Assembly: GCA_945873015.1 (NCBI GenBank)
Contig: CAMCBY010000310.1
Span: forward strand, 1 to 5,236
DNA from: Klebsiella pneumoniae
GTDB lineage: Bacteria > Pseudomonadota > Gammaproteobacteria > Ga0077536
Length of the DNA stretch: 5,236 nt
Direction of reading: 5' to 3'
A model generated the notes under the pieces. That model did no database searches, was not told the DNA's origin, and saw only the letters and a list, made by a program, of their open reading frames with translations. Position numbers and translations under genes: made by a program. This document shows positions 1 through 5,236 of the stretch, in pieces (within the stretch, counting starts at the first letter, position 1; the number at the start of each line of letters is the position of its first letter).

Positions 1-102
1 CAGCACCCGCCGCGTGACGGGCGCCGCGCCTGGCGCATAACGCATGCAGAACAGTCGGCGCGCACCCACCGACACAAAGCCGGGAGTGACCGAGATGCTC
101 AT
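1..102 (-). CDS. 5' end of a probable alpha/beta hydrolase of the exosortase-associated type (partial)
   Basis: Only the first 34 codons are present; the gene runs off the left edge. The ATG at 102 is the first start in the frame: a TAG lies upstream in frame and no GTG or TTG intervenes. No strong Shine-Dalgarno sequence is visible. The visible N-terminus reads MSISVTPGFVSVGARRLFCM and continues with a proline/glycine/alanine-rich stretch. This pattern (a short beta strand, then a G-x-R-L-F strand, then a P/G-rich turn) resembles the start of the alpha/beta hydrolases called exosortase A system-associated hydrolases. The catalytic nucleophile elbow and the rest of the triad lie outside the window, so activity cannot be judged. 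The gene follows the acyl carrier protein by 65 bases on the same strand, which fits a thioesterase-like or acyl-processing partner in the same transcript. The family call rests on a short N-terminus and on context. The existence of the gene is more certain than its function. Confidence 0.5.
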   Translation of the reverse strand, partial: MSISVTPGFVSVGARRLFCMRYAPGAAPVTRRVL

Positions 103-142
103 GATCGGCGCCGCGTGTGAAAGCCGCGGCCCAGTGTCGAAC

Positions 143-166
143 TACGCACGATGCGGACGTGTCGTA
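143..166 (-). other. Intercistronic hairpin after the ACP stop
   Basis: Two bases after the ACP stop codon, the transcribed strand reads TACGACACG, then a 7-base loop TCCGCAT, then CGTGCGTA. The arms pair over 8 base pairs with one bulged A. No T-run follows, so it is not a standard rho-independent terminator. It could stabilise the 3' end of an upstream message or lower expression of the hydrolase relative to the ACP. It could also be a chance fold in GC-rich DNA. Confidence 0.3.
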
Positions 167-167
167 C

Positions 168-413
168 TCAGCCGCCCTTGGCAGCGACGAATGCCACCAG
201 CGTGCCGACGGTCTCGAAGATCGCGCCGTCGACTTCGTCATCATCAACCACGATACCGAAGTGATCTTCGATCGCTGTCAACACCGACACCACTGCCATC
301 GAATCGAACTCAGGCAGACTGCCCAGCAGACGCGTCTCTTCGTTCAAGCGCATCTTGGCTGTATCGATGCCCAGCACTTCGACCAGAATCCTGCAAACAT
401 CATCGCTCGTCAT
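168..413 (-). CDS. Acyl carrier protein (stand-alone, 81 aa)
   Basis: This 81-residue acidic protein has the size and layout of a type II acyl carrier protein. Helix I lies at about residues 3-14 (SDDVCRILVEVL). A loop leads to the phosphopantetheine site EFDSM, with Ser38 as the expected attachment residue. Helix II follows (about 38-52, ending in IEDHFG), and the C-terminal helix runs from about residue 66. The site reads FDSM rather than the DSL of housekeeping AcpP, which is common in dedicated secondary-metabolism and polysaccharide-associated carrier proteins. The ATG at 413 has a GAAGG ribosome binding site six bases upstream. The gene sits 56 bases after the glycosyltransferase and 65 bases before a probable hydrolase. 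The role inferred is to hold an acyl (or aminoacyl) group as a thioester on a phosphopantetheine arm in the cytoplasm, for use by the acyltransferase encoded upstream. No fatty-acid synthesis genes are next to it, which argues against the housekeeping AcpP. Confidence 0.9.
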   Translation of the reverse strand: MTSDDVCRILVEVLGIDTAKMRLNEETRLLGSLPEFDSMAVVSVLTAIEDHFGIVVDDDEVDGAIFETVGTLVAFVAAKGG

Positions 414-469
414 ATCTCGCCTTCACTTCTCAATCTGGACTAATCAATCTCGTCATCACTGCACGCGCA

Positions 470-1717
470 TCAAGTGCCTGCCGCCACCTGCTCGACAATG
501 GTTTTAAATTCGCGGCCACGTCCTTCTCGCGAACACGCCTGCGCGAACGCGGCATCACCAAAGGGCCGATCGCGATGCGCGCGAATGTCAGCCAGCGCGC
601 TGCTCAATACTGCTTTGATTTCATTCGATGAATCGAGCTGCGCAATCCACGGCACGCCGGCCGCAGCAAGCACCTGGCCAGTATCGCCGCCAGGATCAGT
701 GAACGCAACGATTGGCCGGCGCGCGCGAAAATACTCGTAGACCTTGGCTGGAATCTGAAAATTACAGCCGGCGGACTGGAATAACAGCAGGCCATCGGCA
801 TCGAGCATCTCGACCAATGCGTCTCGATAGCCGACCGCCGCTTCGAGTTTCACCAAGCCTTCGAGCCGGGCCGCCGCAATGGCCGGCTTGTACAAATGTT
901 CGTGGCCTGAGCCCCGTAGCACAAACTCAACCTCGCCTTCGCGCACTTTACCCTCGTCGCGCAGTTCTGCGACCGCTTGGAAAAAGCAGCTCGGATCTCG
1001 CTCCTGAGGATAGAGCACGCCGGCATGCACCAGCCGGATACACTCCCGCCGACTGCGCGTGAAGCCACGTTCAGCATCGACGAACAGCGCTTCGTCATAG
1101 CCGTTTTCCAGCACCTGCCCACGCCGTGCGAGTGCTTCGGGATAGCGCGCCTGGTAGTACTTAAGTGCACTCGGAGCAGCAAACAACACGCGCGCGGCAT
1201 GTGTCACGATGCGTTCCTCGATTGCCTTGAACGCCCGCCAGGTGCGTGCGTCCTGGGGATAATCGTCCTGCGCCATCGGGTCGCGCAGGTCCGCAATCCA
1301 CGGCACGCCGCTGATACGATGCAACAGGTAGCCGATGATATGCGCCGAGGCTATCGGATAGGTCGAATACAGCACGCTCGGGCGCTGCATCACGATATGC
1401 AACAGCCCGAGCAAGGTCGCAGCTGCGACCCATGACACCCAACTGTCGGGAATCGCGAGTCCACCGGGATACTTGCCCTTGATGGTCAAGTGACGCTTGG
1501 TATCGAGCGCGAACGCACGCAGCACCTCGACTCCAGGAGGCACCATGTTTTCGTTCTCGTCGCTGTAACTCGGCAACGCGGCTCGGTTGACCGTCAACAC
1601 CGTTGGCTGCCAGCCGTGTTCCGCCAGATATTTCGAAAAGCTCAGCGTGCGATGCACGCCGCTGCTCCCCTGGATGGGTGGATAGTGAAACGCAATCATC
1701 AGGATGCGCTGGTTCAC
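470..1717 (-). CDS. GT4-type (GT-B fold) glycosyltransferase
   Basis: This full-length 415-residue protein looks like a retaining GT-B glycosyltransferase of the group 1 / GT4 type, which transfers a nucleotide-activated sugar to a growing glycan at the cytoplasmic face of the membrane. The N-terminal Rossmann half begins with ILMIAFHYPP and the glycine-rich loop QGSSGVHR (residues 16-23), followed by LAEHGWQPTVLTV. The DLRDP motif at 143-147 and LENGYD at 203-208 are typical of this family. The C-terminal donor-binding half starts at LVHAG (229-233), has RGSG (268-271), and has the conserved segment IPAKVYEYFRARRP (322-335), whose glutamate belongs to the donor-binding region. There is no signal peptide. 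A hydrophobic stretch at about 95-110 is probably an internal helix. The start is GTG, because a TGA precedes it in frame and a GAGGAG ribosome binding site sits eight bases upstream. The sugar donor and acceptor cannot be read from the sequence. The neighbours suggest a surface polysaccharide. Confidence 0.88.
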   Translation of the reverse strand: MNQRILMIAFHYPPIQGSSGVHRTLSFSKYLAEHGWQPTVLTVNRAALPSYSDENENMVPPGVEVLRAFALDTKRHLTIKGKYPGGLAIPDSWVSWVAAATLLGLLHIVMQRPSVLYSTYPIASAHIIGYLLHRISGVPWIADLRDPMAQDDYPQDARTWRAFKAIEERIVTHAARVLFAAPSALKYYQARYPEALARRGQVLENGYDEALFVDAERGFTRSRRECIRLVHAGVLYPQERDPSCFFQAVAELRDEGKVREGEVEFVLRGSGHEHLYKPAIAAARLEGLVKLEAAVGYRDALVEMLDADGLLLFQSAGCNFQIPAKVYEYFRARRPIVAFTDPGGDTGQVLAAAGVPWIAQLDSSNEIKAVLSSALADIRAHRDRPFGDAAFAQACSREGRGREFKTIVEQVAAGT

Positions 1718-1725
1718 TCGCCTGT

Positions 1726-1731
1726 CTCCTC
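1726..1731 (-). promoter_or_regulatory. Strong ribosome binding site for the GTG-started glycosyltransferase
   Basis: The transcribed strand reads GAGGAG, followed by eight bases (ACAGGCGA) and the GTG start at 1717. This is the best Shine-Dalgarno match in the window. It supports the GTG as the true start, since no other start is available in the open frame after the upstream TGA. Confidence 0.75.
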
Positions 1732-1768
1732 AAGCCGTACTGCGCGGATGTCGATGTTCACGGCCGCC

Positions 1769-3892
1769 CTAATCACCAACAAATGCGTATTTCATCTGAC
1801 GCAAACAGTCGTAACCGCCAAGGTAGAGACCGCGCGGCCGACGCCAATTGGTGATACGCAAACGTAGCATCTCCTCGCGTGACGTCATCCAATCCCGTTT
1901 GTAAGCATCGTCACCGGTCAGATAATCGATGCACGTCACGGCATCTTCCTTTAGCACATGCTCAATCAGATGCATGGTCAACAGGGTGCCGGGGGAATAG
2001 TTCTTGAACTCGTCGCTATAGGCGAGTTTATAGATGCTGGCAACGCCGCGATTGACCAACCAGATCTGGCTGGCGGCCGCTTTACCCTCGATGTACAGCA
2101 GGCCCAAACGCAACCACTTGTGATGGGCAGCCAGCGTGACGAGTCCCTCGATAAAATCCGGATAGGGTTCCTGGGGTTTCCAACTCGATTGATAGATCTG
2201 ATTGAAATCGGCAATACCGCGCGCCACGTCCCGCTGCGCGGTCAGGATCTCGAATCGGTGTTCGACGCCGCGCGCGAGGCGCGCGCTCTTGCGTGTCAGG
2301 GTCGCGCGCAACTGAGAGGGACGCTGTTCCTTATAGCTATCCAGGTCAGCAATGGTCGTCGACCAGTTGGCGGTCTCGAAAAACGCCGCCGCGCCCAATA
2401 GATTGGCACGCGCTTGCCGGCGAAAATCATCGATATCCGCGCTGTTACGCATCGGAAACAGGGTCAGGGAGTTCCAGTCGGGCTGACGCGCGAGAGCGCT
2501 CATGAGACGCTCAATAGCGTTGCTGCGCGAAATCAGCGCTTCATTGACAATCAACTCGAAGCCCGGCGTGTAGTAATTGGCCAGCGAGAACAAGTCTTCG
2601 CCGTCGGTATCCTGCCGCGACACACAGGGCAGGATGCACAGCGGCTCCTCGGCCCGGTTCTCCAGTACCAGAATACTGAGCGCACCAAGATCACGACCGA
2701 CGTTACTATAGAGATTGCGAAACCAGTCGGGCGAGTAGAACAGTTCCGCCTGACCACGCTCTTCCCAGAGTTTGAGCGCGGGTTTGGGGACCGCCTCCAG
2801 AGCGTCGAATCGCTGCAGAGAAAAATTCAGCAGCGGCGCCGAACGCACATTGAGATTCTGCGCAAAATGTACCAGCCTGCGCATCGGCGTATAACGATAC
2901 ACGCTGACATTACTTATCTCGCGCGTCGCATCGGCCCACGGCAGTTGTTCCTTCTGCGCGTTGGTATAGAACTCAACGCTGCGAAAGCGGCCCAGCTTGA
3001 AAATATGCTCAAGTGCCAGATAGAGCAGAATGCGGCCCGGTGCGAAGCGTTCATAGCTTTCGTCGAACGTGGTCTTCAGCATTACCAGCATGGAACCGCT
3101 GCTGATCGCCAGACGCGATGCAACCACCTGCTCGCCCGCCACAAGCTCAAAAGCGAAGGCCTGTTCGCTGCCGCTGTAGTTATCCAGCACAGCGCCATAG
3201 AACTCGCCCTGGCGATTGCCGGCGTGGATGGCCGTGCCTGCCGCACCCTTCCAGCCGCGACTCTCGACATCGCCATAACGACGCAGTGCCTCCTGCAGTT
3301 CGCTGCGAGTGGTATACACGCGAAACTCGAACCCGCCTTCATGTTCGCTGAAGCGGCGCCGGTAGCGACCGATGTTGTCGCGCAGCTTCTTGTTGCGCGC
3401 CGCCCAGTAAGTCTCGAAGTCGCAGCTCGTATCAATGCTGGTAGTAATGCCGTAAAGATTGCTGTCGACCTTTTGCGGCGGCACGAGGGCGTGTTGCGCG
3501 AACAGCGGGTCCACATTAAAAAGATCGAGCCGCATGCACAGCGGCGAAAGGGCTGCGAACAAAGCCTGCAGGTCAAGGGCCTGTCCCGGCACGGTCAGCA
3601 ACGGCGCAATTTGCGACTGACCCGGCGAGAAGCTGCCAAACACGCCCGTGCGTCGCGGCTCAACCAGCAACAAGGCGCGCTCATCGCCATCCGGCCCAGA
3701 TTGGCACAATCGCAGTTCCTGACTGCCGAAATACTCGGCGGTAGTGCGCAAAAAGCGCGAATCGAGCATCGCATGGGCACCCCAGTGGCGCGCGATGAAG
3801 GCATCCCAGCGCGCCCATAAGCCCGCGTCATTGACAGCGAGGCGCTTGACCTGCCAGGACCCATCGACGTTGTGCTGCATGACCGCGTTCAT
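1769..3892 (-). CDS. Tandem FemAB/BioF2-like GNAT acyltransferase (two modules fused)
   Basis: Taken from the ATG at 3892, the protein has 707 residues, about twice the length of a usual FemAB/BioF2-like (Acetyltransf_6) GNAT protein. Module 1 spans about 10-345. It has the basic segment KKLRDNIGRYRRRF (168-181), ESRGWKG (210-216), and APGRILLYLALEHIF (284-298). Module 2 spans about 365-707. It has YSPDWFRNLY (386-395), LANYYTPGFEL (437-447), SQLRATLTRKSARL (526-539), SPGTLLTMHLIEHVL (633-647) and LTGDDAYKRDWM (658-669). The two PG-containing helices align with each other, showing that the same fold is repeated. The LTGDDAYKRDWM segment is typical of GNAT proteins found in exosortase/EPS loci. 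These proteins transfer acyl or aminoacyl groups to amines. The substrate here is unknown, but the adjacent aminotransferase and ACP suggest an amino sugar and an ACP thioester. The ATG overlaps the aminotransferase stop (ATGA), implying translational coupling. A TTG at 3907 would add five residues and is less likely. No membrane segment or signal peptide is seen. Confidence 0.85.
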   Translation of the reverse strand: MNAVMQHNVDGSWQVKRLAVNDAGLWARWDAFIARHWGAHAMLDSRFLRTTAEYFGSQELRLCQSGPDGDERALLLVEPRRTGVFGSFSPGQSQIAPLLTVPGQALDLQALFAALSPLCMRLDLFNVDPLFAQHALVPPQKVDSNLYGITTSIDTSCDFETYWAARNKKLRDNIGRYRRRFSEHEGGFEFRVYTTRSELQEALRRYGDVESRGWKGAAGTAIHAGNRQGEFYGAVLDNYSGSEQAFAFELVAGEQVVASRLAISSGSMLVMLKTTFDESYERFAPGRILLYLALEHIFKLGRFRSVEFYTNAQKEQLPWADATREISNVSVYRYTPMRRLVHFAQNLNVRSAPLLNFSLQRFDALEAVPKPALKLWEERGQAELFYSPDWFRNLYSNVGRDLGALSILVLENRAEEPLCILPCVSRQDTDGEDLFSLANYYTPGFELIVNEALISRSNAIERLMSALARQPDWNSLTLFPMRNSADIDDFRRQARANLLGAAAFFETANWSTTIADLDSYKEQRPSQLRATLTRKSARLARGVEHRFEILTAQRDVARGIADFNQIYQSSWKPQEPYPDFIEGLVTLAAHHKWLRLGLLYIEGKAAASQIWLVNRGVASIYKLAYSDEFKNYSPGTLLTMHLIEHVLKEDAVTCIDYLTGDDAYKRDWMTSREEMLRLRITNWRRPRGLYLGGYDCLRQMKYAFVGD

Positions 3893-5043
3893 GCCTGTCC
3901 CAGACAACGGCTCAAGCCTTCACGCAGCACGTCCATATGAGCAGCCGATAGATCCTGGTGACACGGCAACTGCACCAGCCGCGTGCGATAGTCATTGCTG
4001 GTTTCACAGTGGCTCGGGATCAACTCTTCCCAGCGGTACAGCGGAATGCCCGACCCGCGCAGCGCGTCGAACTGGCGCGGGCCGTCGTCGAGCAACAAGG
4101 GCAGCACGTAGGGCACCACATCATCGGGCAAACGCTCATGGAGAAGCTTGACGCCACGCAGCGTTCCGAGCATGGCCGCGAGTTGCTGGTAGTGCTGCCG
4201 ACGCCGGTGTGCTGCTTGTTCGCTGCCCAATATCTTGAGTAACAGCGAGGTATAGAAGGTCACGTCCCGCCCGACATCCTGAGGATCGAAATAACGATAA
4301 GCCGCGGACCGTGGTTCAACATTGGCGGCAATGGAGCTCACCTCGGGAATGCCGGTCTTGGCCACCGTGTTATCGGGGGTGGGCGCGGAGAATGCCGCCT
4401 GACGACGTGCCCAGGCACGCGATATCAGGCGCAGATTCCGTCGCAGACCAGGCGCTTGGGCCGGCCCAGTGAGCTCAGTACCGGACGGCGCCAATAGCAG
4501 GCCACCCTCCTCGACGGCAAAGAACTTCACCAGACTTGCGATCGCATAGTCACTCGGCGCGATGCGCGGTAGTGCGTACCAGGCGTGAGCGCAGTCATGC
4601 ACGATGCTCGCGCCAGCAGCCCGCGCCAGCGTTGCGCACTCCTCATTGCCCCCCTCAAAGCCGAAGAATTTGACGAATACCACCACCCGCGGCTGCACAC
4701 TGAGCGCACGCATGAAATCGGCGCGATCGGGCGCGAGCGCGCCGTCGAGCTTATAGAACTCGAGCTCGCAACCGGCATGCATGAACGGTTCGACCATGCT
4801 CGGACAATGGTAGGCGGGCAGCAGCACGCGATCTTTTGCATTGAGTTTGAGCAGTCTCGCCAATCGAGCCAGTGCTGTGCGTCCACTGACGGTCACGCAC
4901 TGCGGCCGTGCCGCCACGCCGAAACGCGCCTGCCACAGCGAAGGACTCGCAAAGCTCGCACGGCGCACATAGGGCACCATCGGCACACGCGCACGCGGGT
5001 AGTTGCTTGCATCAGCCAAGGCCGGGAGAAAGGACGACATCAT
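3889..5043 (-). CDS. DegT/DnrJ/EryC1/StrS-family PLP-dependent aminotransferase
   Basis: The protein has 384 residues from the ATG at 5043, the normal length for this fold-type I PLP family. Members usually transaminate a keto group on a nucleotide sugar, with glutamate or glutamine as amino donor. Visible signatures, in order, are SGRTAL (53-58), which binds the cofactor phosphate; LLPAYHCPSMVEP (74-86); the aspartate motif HDCAHAW (149-155), whose Asp150 should contact the pyridine nitrogen; and SLVKFFAVEEGG (170-181), where Lys173 is the expected Schiff-base lysine. The C-terminal PCHQDLS (360-366) also matches the family. The usual GEGG after the lysine is EEGG here, as in a divergent branch with SLRK-type motifs. 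Possible starts are ATG at 5043, ATG at 5040 and TTG at 5055; a TAG in frame at 5071-5073 excludes longer forms. None has a clear ribosome binding site, so the exact start is uncertain. The stop overlaps the acyltransferase start by four bases, linking amine formation to acyl transfer. The substrate is not determined. Confidence 0.87.
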   Translation of the reverse strand: MMSSFLPALADASNYPRARVPMVPYVRRASFASPSLWQARFGVAARPQCVTVSGRTALARLARLLKLNAKDRVLLPAYHCPSMVEPFMHAGCELEFYKLDGALAPDRADFMRALSVQPRVVVFVKFFGFEGGNEECATLARAAGASIVHDCAHAWYALPRIAPSDYAIASLVKFFAVEEGGLLLAPSGTELTGPAQAPGLRRNLRLISRAWARRQAAFSAPTPDNTVAKTGIPEVSSIAANVEPRSAAYRYFDPQDVGRDVTFYTSLLLKILGSEQAAHRRRQHYQQLAAMLGTLRGVKLLHERLPDDVVPYVLPLLLDDGPRQFDALRGSGIPLYRWEELIPSHCETSNDYRTRLVQLPCHQDLSAAHMDVLREGLSRCLGQA

Positions 5044-5150
5044 GAGAGTGGGCAACCGTCCGTCTTGGAGCTATGCGCGGCGTACACCGCAGTGTGGCGG
5101 GCAGTCACGCGTGATTTCGCGTCAACGCTAATATCGTCCAGCCAAAAGAA
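5044..5150. other. Intergenic region upstream of the aminotransferase, with a palindrome
   Basis: This 107-base stretch separates the aminotransferase from the upstream gene end. It contains the perfect 10-base palindrome TCACGCGTGA at 5105-5114. Overlapping this is an imperfect hairpin, with ACGCG and CGCGT arms around a six-base loop (5105-5120 region). A TTGACG hexamer on the transcribed strand (about 5125-5120) looks like a -35 box, but no fitting -10 hexamer lies 16-18 bases downstream. No sigma-54 type GG/GC pair and no T-tailed terminator are visible. The palindrome could be an operator, but this is speculative. Confidence 0.25.
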
Positions 5151-5236
5151 TCATTGACCCCAGTGCCCGCTTGCCCGGAGTTTGTTCTTCAACCCGGGGA
5201 GAGGATAACCAAGCGCATACGCTTGTTTGGCGTACT
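5151..5236 (-). CDS. C-terminal end of an upstream gene, product not recognised (partial)
   Basis: An open frame enters from the right edge and ends at a TGA (5153-5151). It gives 27 visible residues, starting YAKQAYALGYPLPGLKNK and ending SGHWGQ. The mix of aromatic, basic and glycine/proline residues and the codon choice look like a genuine protein C-terminus. The other two frames are less protein-like, and one is stopped early by a TGA. The gene is on the same strand as all the others and ends 107 bases before the aminotransferase start, so it probably belongs to the same locus and perhaps the same transcript. Too little is visible to assign a family, and I do not guess one. Confidence 0.5.
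   Translation of the reverse strand, partial: YAKQAYALGYPLPGLKNKLRASGHWGQ

Noticed and set aside
414..469. Possible short peptide or frameshifted extension between the glycosyltransferase and the ACP
   Set aside because: One shifted frame stays open for a few codons, but the glycosyltransferase C-terminus looks natural, and the open stretch stops before the ACP without a start/stop overlap.
44..631. A 195-codon plus-strand open frame across the ACP and the end of the glycosyltransferase
   Set aside because: The product is rich in Arg and Ser and of low complexity, and it crosses three genes supported on the other strand.
2268..2288. GCGCGC-rich inverted repeat on both sides of GAG
   Set aside because: It lies inside the acyltransferase coding sequence and encodes ordinary Ala/Arg residues, so it is explained by GC-rich codons.
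2414..3820. A 468-codon open frame on the plus strand, antisense to the acyltransferase
   Set aside because: It lies wholly inside the minus-strand acyltransferase, whose motifs are clear. Its translation has no recognisable domain and looks like the shadow of a GC-rich codon pattern.
3893..3907. TTG start five codons upstream for the acyltransferase
   Set aside because: The ATG at 3892 forms the classic ATGA overlap with the aminotransferase stop. The TTG has no well-placed ribosome binding site.
5120..5125. TTGACG on the transcribed strand as a -35 promoter box
   Set aside because: No -10-like hexamer lies at the right distance; the sequence there is GCCGCC.
4585..5157. A 190-codon plus-strand open frame opposite the aminotransferase
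   Set aside because: Its composition is rich in Arg, His and Cys with no motif, and the opposite strand carries the aminotransferase with an intact PLP site.

Overview
The window is a GC-rich bacterial segment in which every supported gene lies on the minus strand. They form a compact, co-directional cluster transcribed from the right edge towards the left. The gene families and the base composition suggest a Gram-negative proteobacterium. No rRNA, tRNA, CRISPR array, insertion sequence or transposase is visible. I cannot name the organism.

Layout in transcription order (right to left): (1) 5151-5236, an unrecognised C-terminal fragment of an upstream gene; (2) 5044-5150, a 107-base intergenic stretch with a 10-base palindrome but no convincing promoter; (3) 3889-5043, a DegT/DnrJ/EryC1/StrS-type PLP-dependent sugar aminotransferase; (4) 1769-3892, a large protein made of two FemAB/BioF2-like GNAT acyltransferase modules, starting in a 4-base ATGA overlap with gene 3; (5) 470-1717, a GT4-type glycosyltransferase with a GTG start behind a strong ribosome binding site; (6) 168-413, a small stand-alone acyl carrier protein with a Ser38 phosphopantetheine site; (7) 1-102, the first 34 codons of a probable alpha/beta hydrolase running off the left edge. 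The gaps between genes 4-7 are 51, 56 and 65 bases.

Together the genes look like part of an exopolysaccharide or surface-glycan locus. An aminotransferase could make an amino sugar (or another amine), the FemAB/GNAT double protein could acylate it or attach an aminoacyl group, the carrier protein could present the acyl group as a thioester, and the glycosyltransferase could add the sugar to a lipid-linked glycan. This gene set, especially the short ACP followed by a small hydrolase and the GNAT carrying the LTGDDAYKRDWM signature, resembles accessory genes of exosortase (PEP-CTERM/EPS) loci. No exosortase, AMP-forming ligase or PEP-CTERM protein lies in the window, so that link is inferred from family knowledge.

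The most interesting points are the fusion of two acyltransferase modules in one polypeptide, the dedicated ACP-acyltransferase-aminotransferase combination with unknown substrate, and a coding-like alternative frame past the acyltransferase stop that ends exactly in a GTGA overlap with the glycosyltransferase start.
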